A DNA stretch of 17,227 nucleotides from CAYRLZ01 sp964425275. GTDB lineage: Bacteria > Hydrothermota > Tepidihabitantia > Tepidihabitantales > JBDRVQ01. This document shows, in pieces, positions 1-7,908 of this stretch. The notes beneath the pieces were generated by a model. The model searched no databases, was not told the DNA's origin, and saw only the letters and a list, made by a program, of their open reading frames with translations. The position numbers were made by a program, and so were the translations under genes. The stretch covers positions 1 to 17,227 of the forward strand of contig CAYRLZ010000024.1 in assembly GCA_964425275.1 (NCBI GenBank). Direction: 5' to 3'. The first letter of the stretch is position 1. Every line of letters begins with the position of its first letter.

Positions 1-114
1 TACCGTAATCATATCCGTGGGAGAGGCGGTTTTAAGGATTTCCTGTAATTCCGGAACAATCGTCCCACCAAACAGGGTGGTCGCGATTGTCAAGAAAAGA
101 AAAAGGTTTTTCAT
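1..114 (-). CDS. N-terminus of a secreted protein (partial, runs off the window)
   Basis: Reading leftward from an ATG at 114-112 there are 38 open codons to the window edge. The start is fixed by a strong Shine-Dalgarno (AAAGGAGG, 121-128) about 6 nt upstream. The first ~16 residues (MKNLFLFLTIATTLFGG) form a short basic N-terminus plus hydrophobic core typical of a Sec signal peptide, so the product is probably exported. The mature start, PELQEILKTASPTD, resembles the beginning of the propeptide of some secreted subtilisin-like (S8) peptidases, but only about 20 mature residues are visible, so that family call is weak. Two tandem promoters at 203-274 face this gene, implying an ~80-nt leader. 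It is divergent from tldD. Confidence 0.7.
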   Translation of the reverse strand, partial: MKNLFLFLTIATTLFGGTIVPELQEILKTASPTDMITV

Positions 115-202
115 ATAAGACCTCCTTTTATTAGAATTAAATGGGTTTGGTTAACTAAACCCCTGTTTTTTACTCTCCAAACATTAGACATCTCGTTTTT
201 TA

Positions 203-230
203 ATTATAGCAAAAATCTTTCCAAAGTCAA
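203..230 (-). promoter_or_regulatory. Sigma-70-type promoter, proximal of a tandem pair
   Basis: On the minus strand the -35 box TTGACT (230-225) is separated by 16 nt from a perfect TATAAT (208-203). It points at the secreted-protein gene starting at 114, giving a predicted leader of about 80 nt. Confidence 0.7.
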
Positions 231-246
231 TAACTTTCTCTAATAG

Positions 247-274
247 ATTATAACCAAAATTTCCCAAAAGTCAA
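247..274 (-). promoter_or_regulatory. Sigma-70-type promoter, distal of a tandem pair
   Basis: Minus-strand TTGACT (274-269), 16-nt spacer, TATAAT (252-247). The boxes and spacing are identical to the proximal promoter 44 bp away and the spacers are similar, so the pair looks like a local duplication. Confidence 0.65.
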
Positions 275-343
275 TACCCCATTGGCAATTTAGGCAAATT
301 CTTTAGGTTGAGCAGACACCGAAAGCAAACACGAAATATTCAT

Positions 344-372
344 TTGACAGGTTGCCAAATATTGGGTAAAAT
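344..372 (+). promoter_or_regulatory. Promoter of tldD; predicts a leaderless mRNA
   Basis: Consensus TTGACA (344-349), 17-nt spacer, TAAAAT (367-372). The tldD ATG begins 6 nt after the -10 box, so transcription should start at or next to the A of the start codon. No Shine-Dalgarno sequence precedes the ATG, as expected for a leaderless message. Confidence 0.75.
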
Positions 373-378
373 AAATCT

Positions 379-1737
379 ATGAAATCTTTCTTGCAAAGAG
401 TTTTAAGCGACATAGATGTTGAATACAGTGATATAAGGATAGAAGAGACAGAGATTTCAACCATCGCCTACCGCGGCCGAGAACTGGATGAGTGCCGGAA
501 GAATTTTGAAAGAGGGGGGATTTTAAGATTATTCAAAAAGGGGAATTGGACTACCGCCAGTTTTAATACGGTTGACGATGGCTTAAAAGAGATTGCCCAA
601 AAGAAGGCAAGGGAATTGGAGTTATTGCCACCAAAAGAAGAGACGCTTTTTCTCTTCCCCCCCTTGGAATGGATGTCTCTGGCCACCCAAGAGAAGGATT
701 GCCGTAAGATTCCACTCACCGAAAAGATTGATTTAGTTCGTAAATATAATGAGATTTTATTGAGTGGTGATTCCATCGTCTCGACCCTTACCAATTATAC
801 CGAACGTTATAAGACCACCTATTTTTATTCAACGGAAAATCGGTATATTGAGCAGAGGCAGGTTTACCTACGGATTTTGCTTTCGGCTATTGCCCGAGAT
901 GGCTCAAATATCCAAGATTATGCCAAGTCATTTTACTCAAGAGAAGGGATTGAGGCTCTAAAAGGAAAGGAAGAGGAAGCGGAGAAGATTGCAAAGATGG
1001 CCCATAACCTCCTGAAGGCCGAAAAAGTAGATGCCGGAATTTATACGGTAATAATTGACCCAAAGTTGGCTGGTATCTTTGCCCACGAAGCCTTTGGTCA
1101 CCTCTCGGAGGCGGACCTCCTTTATACCAATGAGAGACTGCGGGAACTGATGAAGATTGGCACTACTTATGGGGTAGAGGAATTGAGTATTGTTGATGAC
1201 CCAACTTTAAGCGGTGAATGGGGAAGTTATCAATTTGATGATGAAGGGACACCAGCCCAAAAGACCTATCTAATAAAAGAGGGTAAGATTGCTTCCCATC
1301 TTCATTCCAAGGAGACGGCAAAAAGGATGGGAGAGGAACCAACCGGAAATGCCCGCTCAATTGACTATCGTTTCCCACCAATTTGCCGAATGTCTAATAC
1401 CTTCATTGAGCCAAGGAATAAGAGCTTAGAAGCGATGTTAGAGGATATTGATAAAGGGCTTTATGTCGCCGGCGCCCGGGGCGGGATGACCGAATTGGAA
1501 TTTTTCACCTTCTCTTCCCAGTTCGCCTATAAAATAGAAAAAGGGGAAATGACCAATTTGGTGCGGGATGTTGTCATCCAGGGTAATGTCTTTGAGACCC
1601 TAAGAAATATTAAAGCGATTGGTAACGATTTTGAAATCGCAAGTGGCGGCTGTGGTAAAGGGGCACAGTATCCCCTACCGACCGGCACCGGCGGTCCCCA
1701 TATCCAGATAAAAAATTGTCTCATCGGAGGGAAGTGA
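379..1737 (+). CDS. tldD: TldD-family zinc metalloprotease subunit
   Basis: The 452-residue product is the catalytic subunit of the TldD/TldE protease, which in characterised bacteria degrades unfolded peptides and processes antitoxins or peptide antibiotics in the cytoplasm. The family signature HExxxH is intact at His236-Glu237...His241 (HEAFGH), followed by the typical LSEAD stretch. A conserved Cys at about 425 sits in the glycine-rich C-terminal segment (SGGCGKGAQ), where this family supplies a further metal ligand. Length is normal for the family (about 450-480). The start at 379 is supported by the promoter 6 nt upstream, making the mRNA leaderless. The stop overlaps the start of the tldE partner (TGATG), consistent with co-translation of the two subunits. 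Recognition is by motif and gene pairing; I am confident. Confidence 0.93.
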   Translation: MKSFLQRVLSDIDVEYSDIRIEETEISTIAYRGRELDECRKNFERGGILRLFKKGNWTTASFNTVDDGLKEIAQKKARELELLPPKEETLFLFPPLEWMSLATQEKDCRKIPLTEKIDLVRKYNEILLSGDSIVSTLTNYTERYKTTYFYSTENRYIEQRQVYLRILLSAIARDGSNIQDYAKSFYSREGIEALKGKEEEAEKIAKMAHNLLKAEKVDAGIYTVIIDPKLAGIFAHEAFGHLSEADLLYTNERLRELMKIGTTYGVEELSIVDDPTLSGEWGSYQFDDEGTPAQKTYLIKEGKIASHLHSKETAKRMGEEPTGNARSIDYRFPPICRMSNTFIEPRNKSLEAMLEDIDKGLYVAGARGGMTELEFFTFSSQFAYKIEKGEMTNLVRDVVIQGNVFETLRNIKAIGNDFEIASGGCGKGAQYPLPTGTGGPHIQIKNCLIGGK

Positions 1738-3041
1738 TGGAAGAAAAGATTATCCAGTTGGTTAAAGGAAAGGCAGAAGGTTTTGAGGTGATTAGTGATG
1801 AGCGGATAACGACCCAATTGGAATTCCGCGGTGATGAGCCATATTCCTTAGAGACGAAACAAACCCTGGGTCTTGGGTTAAGGGTAATTAAGGATGGCCG
1901 GATTGGTTTTGCCGCCACTACTGATTTAAGTAAAATTCCGGAACTGGTTGAGTCGGCACTGGCAATTGCCGAACAGGGAGAACGGGCCCTCTTCTCCTTC
2001 CCAAGAGATTTGCCACAAACAAAGTGTAAACTTCTGAACGAAAAGGTGGCATCTTTAACTTCGGAGAAGATATTTTCTTTAGGAAGTGATTTAATCGCTT
2101 ATGCGAAAGAAAAGTTCCCATTATTTAAGATTGATCTGAATTTGGAGCATACCTATGAGAAACGAAGGATAATCAATTCCACAGGGTTAGATATTACCTA
2201 TGAAAAACTCAACTATCATTTGGTTTTCACCGGACTAATTGTGAAGGAAGACGGGCTTATCTGGATTTACGACTATAAAAACCTCTCGGATGGTAAACCA
2301 TTCTCCATTCCGGAATTTGTCCACCACCAGGTCGCAAAGGCCTCAGATGCCTTAAAGGAGGTAAAGTTGACAACCGGAAACTATCCCCTAATCTTTGCCC
2401 CTTCCTTTGGACTTAAGGAATTCTTCATCCCGCTTTTGGTCGGGACAAATGGCAAAAACCTCCAGAAGGGAATAACCCCATTACAAAAATTAGTGGGCCA
2501 GGAGATTGGTTCCCGTTTACTCTCGGTATATGATGATGGGCTTTTAGATTATGCCGCTGGTTCTTCGCCTTTTGATGGGGAAGGTGTGGCGAAGCAAGAG
2601 ACACCACTGATTGAAAAAGGCGTCTTCAAGAATTTTCTCTTTGACTTACAAACCGCCGCGGCCTGCGGAAAAAAAAGCACCGGAAACGGCTCCCGCGCCT
2701 ATAACAGTCAACCCCAACCTTCCTTCAATAACCTTTTGGTCTTACCCCAAAGTGGCACCTTAAATGGGGCGATAGCAGAAATAAAAGAGGGCGTTTTAGT
2801 CTATGAGGTGATTGGTGGCGGGCAGTCAAATGTCTTAGCCGGAGATTTTTCTTTAAGTATTGGACTGGGGTTTAAGATTGAAGGCGGAGAGATAATAGGG
2901 AGGATAAAGGACTGTATGTTGGCCGGCAATTTTTACGAGATGATAAAGAAAATTTCCCAAATTGGTGAGGAAGGCAAAGACCTGGGAAATTTCCATCTAC
3001 CATTTATTAAATTTGAGGAGGTGAAGGTTAGTGCGAAATGA
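1737..3041 (+). CDS. tldE: TldE/PmbA-family protease subunit
   Basis: The 434-residue product is a paralogue of the preceding TldD and lacks the HExxxH motif, as expected for TldE (PmbA), the non-catalytic partner of the heterodimer. It carries the characteristic C-terminal stretch KKSTGNGSRAYNSQPQPS and the later EVIGGGQSNVLAGDFS region, both typical of PmbA. I chose the ATG at 1737 because a GGAGG (1726-1730) lies at correct distance and the start overlaps the tldD stop; a GTG-type extension to 1716 is open but would overlap the tldD reading frame needlessly. With tldD it forms a two-gene operon. The following intergenic space holds a palindromic repeat element, so the operon probably ends here. 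Confidence 0.92.
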   Translation: MEEKIIQLVKGKAEGFEVISDERITTQLEFRGDEPYSLETKQTLGLGLRVIKDGRIGFAATTDLSKIPELVESALAIAEQGERALFSFPRDLPQTKCKLLNEKVASLTSEKIFSLGSDLIAYAKEKFPLFKIDLNLEHTYEKRRIINSTGLDITYEKLNYHLVFTGLIVKEDGLIWIYDYKNLSDGKPFSIPEFVHHQVAKASDALKEVKLTTGNYPLIFAPSFGLKEFFIPLLVGTNGKNLQKGITPLQKLVGQEIGSRLLSVYDDGLLDYAAGSSPFDGEGVAKQETPLIEKGVFKNFLFDLQTAAACGKKSTGNGSRAYNSQPQPSFNNLLVLPQSGTLNGAIAEIKEGVLVYEVIGGGQSNVLAGDFSLSIGLGFKIEGGEIIGRIKDCMLAGNFYEMIKKISQIGEEGKDLGNFHLPFIKFEEVKVSAK

Positions 3042-3081
3042 ACACAGATAAAAAAAGAATAATAACAGCGATGATAAAGAC

Positions 3082-3231
3082 GATTACAGCGTAATAATAA
3101 AATGATTACAACGATAATAAAAAAGAGATGTTTTGTGGGAACGGGCTTTTGCCCGCGATATCGTGCCCAGAAGGGCATTCCTATATATATTTTATCGCTG
3201 TAATCTCTCTTTTCTTTATATCGCCGTAATC
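3082..3231. repeat. Palindromic MITE-like repeat element between tldE and the Lon-like gene
   Basis: The left arm has GATTACAGCG (3082-3091) and GATTACAACG (3104-3113). The right arm has their inverted counterparts CGCTGTAATC (3196-3205) and CGCCGTAATC (3222-3231). The pairs can nest, with one mismatch each, into a long imperfect stem. The centre carries two small hairpins, CGGGC-TTTT-GCCCG (3142-3155) and TGCCC-AGAA-GGGCA (3164-3177). No gene is visible. The arrangement of inverted arms around GC-rich hairpins resembles non-autonomous repeat elements or REP-type palindromes. Confidence 0.65.
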
Positions 3232-3249
3232 TTTTTAGAGGAGGGATTT

Positions 3250-5664
3250 ATGGGAATTGAGCAGTATAAAGTCCCGGTTGAGAAACTACGGGTGAGTTTT
3301 GACCCAGACCTTCTCGGATTTAAGACGACGGATGAGATTCCGCTCTGTGAAGAAATCGTCGGACAAAAGAGGGCAGTTGAGGCCTTAAAAATGGGCTTAG
3401 AGATTGAGAGCATCGGCTATAACATCTATGTCACCGGACCGGTCGGAACTGGTCGGACAACAACGGTCAAATGTCTCTTAGAGGAGATAGAAAAAGAGAA
3501 GAAAACTCCGGACGATAAGTTGTATGTGAATAATTTTAAGGACCCCGATGCCCCGCGGCTCATCCGTTTACCAGCCGGAAAGGGAAGGGAGTTTAAAAAG
3601 GATATGGAGGAGTTTATTGATTATCTCCAGAGGAATATCCCGCTCATCTTTGAGAGTGAATCCTATCAGAAACGGAGGGCGTCTTTGGTCGAAAATTTTA
3701 AGGAGTGGAGTTCAAAAAAGACCGTGGAGTTTGAGAAGAAGTTAGAAAGGGAGGGTTTTGCCCTTATGCAACCCGCTCCGTTTATCCGGCCGGAGATTGT
3801 CTACAAATTGGGGGAAAACCTAATAAAGGTCAGTGAACTCATTTATGTGGTGGAAGAAGGGAAATTATCAAAAGAGAAATATGAGGAGATAAAGGATAAG
3901 CATCAGGATTTGACCCAAGAGTTGAATAATATATTCAAGGAATTGCGGGAAAAGGAAAGAGAGACCAGGGAAAGGTTGTTGGAGATGGATAAAGAAGAGG
4001 TTAGGCCTTTGCTTTCTGACCATATAAAGGAGATAAGTGAGAAGTATAAAAATGAGAAGATAGAGCTATATCTAATGGAGGTTGAGCAATCAATTCTTAA
4101 TAACCTCTCTCTCTTTCGGGAAAAGAAGGAAGAGGGCGGACAACCCTTTCCACCGCCTGACCCTTTCTTAGATTACCGGGTAAATCTTTTGGTGGATAAT
4201 TCCGAAAGAAAGGGGGCACCGGTAATCTTTGAGACCTCCCCCAGTTATAAGAATCTCTTTGGGATGATTGAGCGGGTATGGGATACCCGGGGGCAGTGGC
4301 GAACCGATTTCACTAAGATCAAGGCCGGTTCTCTGGTAAAGGCGGATGGTGGCTATTTGGTCCTCAATGCCTTAGATACCCTAATTGAGCCCGGTGTCTG
4401 GAACAATTTGAAGAAGGCGCTGCGCAACCGCAAGGTTGATATTCAAAGTTATGACCTATATTCCCTATTTTACTTCTCGGCCCTCAAACCGGAACCGATT
4501 GATATTGATGTGAAGGTAATTATGATTGGTGACCCAATTATCTATTCCCTTTTAGCCACTTATGATGAAGACTTTAAGAAGGTATTTAAGGTCCGGGCCG
4601 ACTTTGACTGGCAGATGAGTTATGATGCGGAGGAGGTAAAGAGATATGTGAAGGTGCTAAAATCAATTATCAGCAAAGAGAATCTGCTACCTTTTGATAA
4701 GACCGGGGTGGCCGAGGTGATAAATTATAGTATTCGTCTGGCGAGCCGGCGCAATAAACTCTCAACCCGCTTTAATATCATCGCCGATATCTTAAAAGAG
4801 GCATCTTACTGGGCAAAGAAGGCAAACGAAAAATATGTGAAGGCCGAGTATGTGAAGAAGGCAATTGAACATCGCGCCTTCCGTTGCCGACTGGTTGAGG
4901 AAAAGATTCAAGAGATGATTGATGAAGGGACATTGTTGATTGATACCGAAGGAAAGGTTGTCGGTCAAGTAAATGGCCTTTCTCTATATGATACCGGTGA
5001 ATATTCCTTTGGGCGCCCAATCCGGATAACTGCGCGCACCGCGGTTGGTTCCCAGGGAATAATAAATATTGAAAGGGAGGCTGAGCTCTCCGGTCGGATT
5101 CATAGTAAAGGGGTTTTAATCCTTGGTGGTTACCTTCGGCATAAATATGCCCAAAGGCACCCTTTAATTATGAGTGCCTCAATCTGCTTTGAGCAGTCTT
5201 ATTCCGGAGTAGAAGGAGATTCCGCCTCCTCTTCGGAACTCTACTGTATCCTCTCGGCTTTGTCCGACTTGCCTTTAAGACAGGATATTGCGGTTACCGG
5301 TTCCGTCAATCAGAAGGGTGAGATTCAACCAATCGGTGGCGTAAATGAGAAGATTGAGGGCTTCTTTGAAGTTGTTAAGAGAAAGGGATTAAAAGGAAGC
5401 GAAGGGGTGATAATTCCGGAAAGGAATGTTGAAGAACTGATGTTAAAGGATGAGGTGATTGAGGCCTGTCAGAAAGGACTCTTTCATATCTATGCGGTGA
5501 AGACAATTGATGAGGGGATAGAGATTTTAACCGGTTGTCCGGCCGGTGAAATGGATGAGCAGGGTAATTATCCAGAAGGCACGGTGAACGGAAGGGTGGC
5601 GAAAAAGTTAAGAGAATACGCTGAAAGGTGGAAGGAATTCACCGGGGAAGAGAAGAAGATTTAG
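3250..5664 (+). CDS. LonB-like ATP-dependent protease (AAA_32 + Lon proteolytic domain)
   Basis: The 804-residue product belongs to the Lon-related family with an N-terminal AAA domain (AAA_32 type) and a C-terminal Lon protease domain; E. coli YcbZ is a distant member. The nucleotide site GPVGTGRT is at residues 63-70, with Arg69 where a canonical Walker A has Lys. A charged, probably coiled-coil segment spans roughly 150-310. The Lon catalytic dyad is Ser658 (in GDSAS) and Lys701 (in VNEKIEGF), 43 residues apart as in classical Lon. It should degrade damaged or regulatory proteins in the cytoplasm. The ATG at 3250 is chosen because AGGAGG (3239-3244) lies 5 nt upstream; an upstream extension to 3133 would translate the palindromic repeat and is unlikely. 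The MFS gene follows after about 10 nt. Confidence 0.9.
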   Translation: MGIEQYKVPVEKLRVSFDPDLLGFKTTDEIPLCEEIVGQKRAVEALKMGLEIESIGYNIYVTGPVGTGRTTTVKCLLEEIEKEKKTPDDKLYVNNFKDPDAPRLIRLPAGKGREFKKDMEEFIDYLQRNIPLIFESESYQKRRASLVENFKEWSSKKTVEFEKKLEREGFALMQPAPFIRPEIVYKLGENLIKVSELIYVVEEGKLSKEKYEEIKDKHQDLTQELNNIFKELREKERETRERLLEMDKEEVRPLLSDHIKEISEKYKNEKIELYLMEVEQSILNNLSLFREKKEEGGQPFPPPDPFLDYRVNLLVDNSERKGAPVIFETSPSYKNLFGMIERVWDTRGQWRTDFTKIKAGSLVKADGGYLVLNALDTLIEPGVWNNLKKALRNRKVDIQSYDLYSLFYFSALKPEPIDIDVKVIMIGDPIIYSLLATYDEDFKKVFKVRADFDWQMSYDAEEVKRYVKVLKSIISKENLLPFDKTGVAEVINYSIRLASRRNKLSTRFNIIADILKEASYWAKKANEKYVKAEYVKKAIEHRAFRCRLVEEKIQEMIDEGTLLIDTEGKVVGQVNGLSLYDTGEYSFGRPIRITARTAVGSQGIINIEREAELSGRIHSKGVLILGGYLRHKYAQRHPLIMSASICFEQSYSGVEGDSASSSELYCILSALSDLPLRQDIAVTGSVNQKGEIQPIGGVNEKIEGFFEVVKRKGLKGSEGVIIPERNVEELMLKDEVIEACQKGLFHIYAVKTIDEGIEILTGCPAGEMDEQGNYPEGTVNGRVAKKLREYAERWKEFTGEEKKI

Positions 5665-5674
5665 CCACCAGTTT

Positions 5675-6979
5675 TTGACCGTTTCTCATAAGCCTACCGT
5701 GGCCAATAAAATAAATCGTCCCTCTTTCTTATCGGTCATTAAGATAAAGAACTTTCTCTTTCTCTCCCTCTCCGGGGCGGTCTCACAATTAGGGGATAGA
5801 CTCACCCATATGCTTTTAATTACCTTGATTGCCCTCAATAAACCAGATAGTGCCTTTGCCTATTCCCAGGCCTCAATTGTCTTTACTCTACCTAACCTAA
5901 TTTTGGCCCCGGTGGTTGGGGTTTTAGTAGATAGATGGAACAAACAGCGGATAATGATTAAAGCCCATTACATCCAGAGTCTTTTTCTCTTCCTGACACC
6001 ATTATTTATCCATTTAACCAAAAGTTATCTCCCGGTCTTTTTTCTCTTCTTTTTATTTTTTGGGATAGATTTATTTAATAATACCGCTAAGCCTTCTCTC
6101 ATTCCAGTGGTCGTAGCCCGACGGAAACTATTATTAGCGAATTCCCTGGATACGACCCTTACCCGTATCGCCACAGCCTTAGGGATGGTGATTGGGGGAT
6201 TTTTGGTGAAATGGACCGGCTGGCGAATCGGATTCTTCATCAACGGCTTAACCCATTTTATTGCCGGGTCTTTTATCTGGGGTATAAGCCTTAAAAGACC
6301 TCCGGATAATAAAAGCCAAGTCCTATCGCAACCGACTTTGCCTAAAGTCCCTCTGCGGCAAGAGCTCATCCTTGGATTTAAGGACTTCTTTACGAAAATT
6401 AAAGAACTCATCTATTATCTCCTTCAAGAAAAGATAGTCCTATTTGTTATATCTTCCATCTTTATCATCTCGGCCATCGCCAGTTTCTCTTATGCCATCT
6501 TAATCTTCTTAATCCAGCAGGTCTTGAAATTGGGAACGGCTGGGGTAGGAATCTTTGCGGGAATTTTGGCGGTTGGGATGATATTGGGAGGTTTTCTCTT
6601 GGGTTTTGTTAAACCGAATATCAATAAGAAATTCCTAATTCTATACACCCTAATATTTCTCGCCTTTTTATTTCTGGTTGGTAGTTTTTTAATCAAGATT
6701 TGGTTTATGGTAGTCGTTGGGATAAGCGCCGGCATCGCCTTTTCCGTAATTACCGTTTCTCAGAACACCATTTTACACGAAGAGGTCCCAGAACAGATCC
6801 GGGGGCGGATTTTCTCCACCAAGGAATTCTTTAATAACTTAGCCTTTATCTTAACCGTATTCCCGATTGGTATCCTAAATGATTTAACCTCTCATAAGTT
6901 TGTCCTTCTTCTATCCGGTATTATCTTGCTTATAATATCACTATTAGGGATTTTCTATTTGAAAAGGTGGCGACTATAA
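5675..6979 (+). CDS. Major facilitator superfamily exporter, 12 TM (DHA3/EntS-like)
   Basis: The 434-residue protein is strongly hydrophobic with about twelve predicted membrane spans. Between the second and third spans it carries the MFS signature region GVLVDRWNKQRIM, where the acidic-basic loop motif lies. The overall pattern (NxxKPSLIP, LTRIATALGMVIGG) fits the macrolide/siderophore exporter branch (MefA/EntS-like), an inner-membrane proton-coupled exporter; the substrate cannot be told. It starts about 10 nt after the protease gene and may be co-transcribed with it. The start is uncertain: the longest frame begins at a TTG (5675) without a clear ribosome site, and a GTG at 5699 is equally possible. 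The stop region overlaps, by 6 nt, a convergent decayed gene. Confidence 0.85.
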   Translation: MTVSHKPTVANKINRPSFLSVIKIKNFLFLSLSGAVSQLGDRLTHMLLITLIALNKPDSAFAYSQASIVFTLPNLILAPVVGVLVDRWNKQRIMIKAHYIQSLFLFLTPLFIHLTKSYLPVFFLFFLFFGIDLFNNTAKPSLIPVVVARRKLLLANSLDTTLTRIATALGMVIGGFLVKWTGWRIGFFINGLTHFIAGSFIWGISLKRPPDNKSQVLSQPTLPKVPLRQELILGFKDFFTKIKELIYYLLQEKIVLFVISSIFIISAIASFSYAILIFLIQQVLKLGTAGVGIFAGILAVGMILGGFLLGFVKPNINKKFLILYTLIFLAFLFLVGSFLIKIWFMVVVGISAGIAFSVITVSQNTILHEEVPEQIRGRIFSTKEFFNNLAFILTVFPIGILNDLTSHKFVLLLSGIILLIISLLGIFYLKRWRL

Positions 6980-7369
6980 TTCAGCTAACTTTAAGAGTTC
7001 CGATGACAATTCTAAACCTTTCCTGGCAAACTCATAACGACCGAATACCTCCGGATAGGCTTATTGCTCTTCGGTCACCTTTGAGACGATATTTCTCCTG
7101 GGTGGGATGAAGGAAAGATATTTGACTACGACCTCAATGAGACAGAGAATTAGACGCTCAATTAGACTGAGAATTAGACCGAGAATTACTAACTCCATTA
7201 CTTAAAGAATTACGCTAACAATTAGACAGAGAATTAGCCCTTCGCTTAGGAAAAGAATTAGTTAAAGAATTAGACCGAAAATTAGACTTTTAATTAGACC
7301 TTGGATTAGATAAAGGATTAGGTTAAAAATTAGACCCAAAAGGCGACCCAGAGGGCTACCCCCGATAAT
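6974..7369 (-). pseudogene. Decayed leftward gene with an Leu-Ile tetrapeptide repeat
   Basis: One minus-strand frame stays coding-like from 7369 to a TAG at 6976-6974, interrupted only by TAA codons at 7264-7262, 7204-7202 and 7063-7061. The repeat part reads as tetrapeptides of the form x-Leu-Ile-x (for example LILGLILSLIERLIL), which would be hydrophobic helix. After it comes a non-repetitive tail (VVVKYLSFIPPRRNIVSK), then past the third stop a polar helical end (AYPEVFGRYEFARKGLELSS and LLKLAEL). The longest uninterrupted piece from an ATG is 45 residues (7198-7061). The frame staying open in unique sequence on both sides of a stop argues for a dead gene rather than random DNA. I do not recognise the family; the opposite strand reading (x-Glu-Leu-Asp) has more stops. 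Confidence 0.5.
7149..7336. repeat. 12-bp tandem repeat (about 16 units, consensus AATTAGAC plus 4 variable bases)
   Basis: ATTA cores fall at 7149, 7161, 7173, 7185, 7197, 7209, 7221, 7233, (7245 as CTTA), 7257, 7269, 7281, 7293, 7305, 7317 and 7329: exactly 12 bp apart with no indel. Twelve bases is four codons, which fits the tetrapeptide repeat of the overlapping decayed gene. Confidence 0.85.
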
Positions 7370-7453
7370 CTATAAAAAATCAAATAAGCCCTGCAAAGTC
7401 AAAGGCTTAAATAAAAACCCCACCCCTCAAAATATTAGCCACACTAATATTAA
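7366..7453. repeat. 88-bp two-hairpin dispersed repeat, copy A
   Basis: This stretch matches 9609-9696 over its full 88 bp with only about ten differences and no gap. It holds two potential stem-loops: AAGCC (7386-7390) with GGCTT (7404-7408), and a perfect 8-bp stem AATATTAG (7431-7438) / CTAATATT (7444-7451) around the loop CCACA. No coding sense is visible. Confidence 0.8.
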
Positions 7454-7513
7454 TCTGGTTAATATTATAGAACTTTAGTTTAGGTAATTAACCGGAGGGC
7501 AAGAACTATCTTT

Positions 7514-7552
7514 CATAAAAAATCTTGTAGCCCTGCCAAAATCAAAGGCTTA
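7514..7552. repeat. Partial third copy of the two-hairpin repeat (first half only)
   Basis: The segment repeats the left half of the 88-bp element (CATAAAAAATC, then GCCCTGCCAAAATCAAAGGC). The AATATTAG hairpin half is missing here. It lies about 60 bp after copy A. Between them is only AT-rich sequence with an inverted GGTTAAT/ATTAACC pair (7457-7463, 7487-7493). Confidence 0.6.
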
Positions 7553-7591
7553 TACCGAAAGACAAGCATTGGAAAACCGGGATAGAATAAG

Positions 7592-7616
7592 AAGCGAGTG
7601 GCTGCTTGCTTTTTTA
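7592..7616 (+). terminator. Possible rho-independent terminator
   Basis: AAGCGAG (7592-7598) can pair with CTTGCTT (7605-7611), with one G-T wobble and a 6-base loop, followed directly by a T run (7610-7615). No intact gene ends just upstream, so if functional it may insulate the accessory region from transcription from the left. Confidence 0.4.
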
Positions 7617-7684
7617 TAGGATAATAAAATAGATAAGTTATGAAGAACCGAAATATCCTAAAACCAAAGAATCAATCCGGGAAA

Positions 7685-7700
7685 ATGCCTTTTGGGGCAA
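7685..7700. repeat. Dispersed small palindrome (ATGCC-TTTT-GGGGCA type)
   Basis: ATGCCTTTTGGGGCAA closely resembles 17135-17150 (ATGCCCTTTTGGGGTA) and the inverted ATGCCCTTCTGGGCAC at 3178-3163. The three copies suggest a short REP-like intergenic palindrome family. Confidence 0.5.
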
Positions 7701-7734
7701 AGGAGGGCAATCATAATAGAGATGAAAGCAACGC

Positions 7735-7763
7735 TTGACTTTACTTTGATTTTATGTTATACT
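7735..7763 (+). promoter_or_regulatory. Promoter before a tiny leaderless ORF and the DUF4258 gene
   Basis: TTGACT (7735-7740), 17-nt spacer, TATACT (7758-7763). The first ATG (7771) is 7 nt after the -10 box. It may drive the DUF4258-DUF2283 pair starting at 7909. Confidence 0.65.
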
Positions 7764-7770
7764 TTTACAA

Positions 7771-7836
7771 ATGAATTCTCATTTTGGTTTATTGGCAGTG
7801 GCGGATTTAAAAGAAGTGGGTTGGTTGTTGCGATAA
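7771..7836 (+). CDS. Possible 21-residue leaderless ORF, perhaps a gene fragment
   Basis: The ATG at 7771 lies 7 nt after a good -10 box and opens a 21-codon frame containing HFGLLAVADLKEVGW. The GLLAVADLKE part recurs as GLLVVADLQE in a second copy at about 8437-8470. It is either a very small protein, a leader peptide for the downstream pair, or the truncated front of a former gene. An overlapping frame is open through the same DNA (7692-7928), so the coding sense is uncertain. I do not recognise a family. Confidence 0.3.
   Translation: MNSHFGLLAVADLKEVGWLLR
7781..7815. repeat. Short imperfect direct repeat, left copy
   Basis: GGTTTATTGGCAGTGGCGGA and flanking bases recur at 8437-8470 with two substitutions in the 30-bp core. 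The two copies bracket the DUF4258-DUF2283 pair. Confidence 0.6.
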
Positions 7837-7908
7837 GATTTGCCGTGGTAAAAACGTTATCTTTTAGGAATAACAAATCGAAAGCAAAAAAGACCAAGAA
7901 TCATTCGG

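Noticed and set aside
3133..3249. 39-residue N-terminal extension of the Lon-like protease
   Set aside because: It translates the palindromic repeat, while a strong ribosome site precedes the ATG at 3250.
6974..7369. Stop-codon recoding (TAA as sense) to explain the interrupted frame
   Set aside because: All well-supported genes in the window end with ordinary TAA, TAG or TGA codons, and neighbouring genes are plainly degraded; pseudogenisation is simpler.
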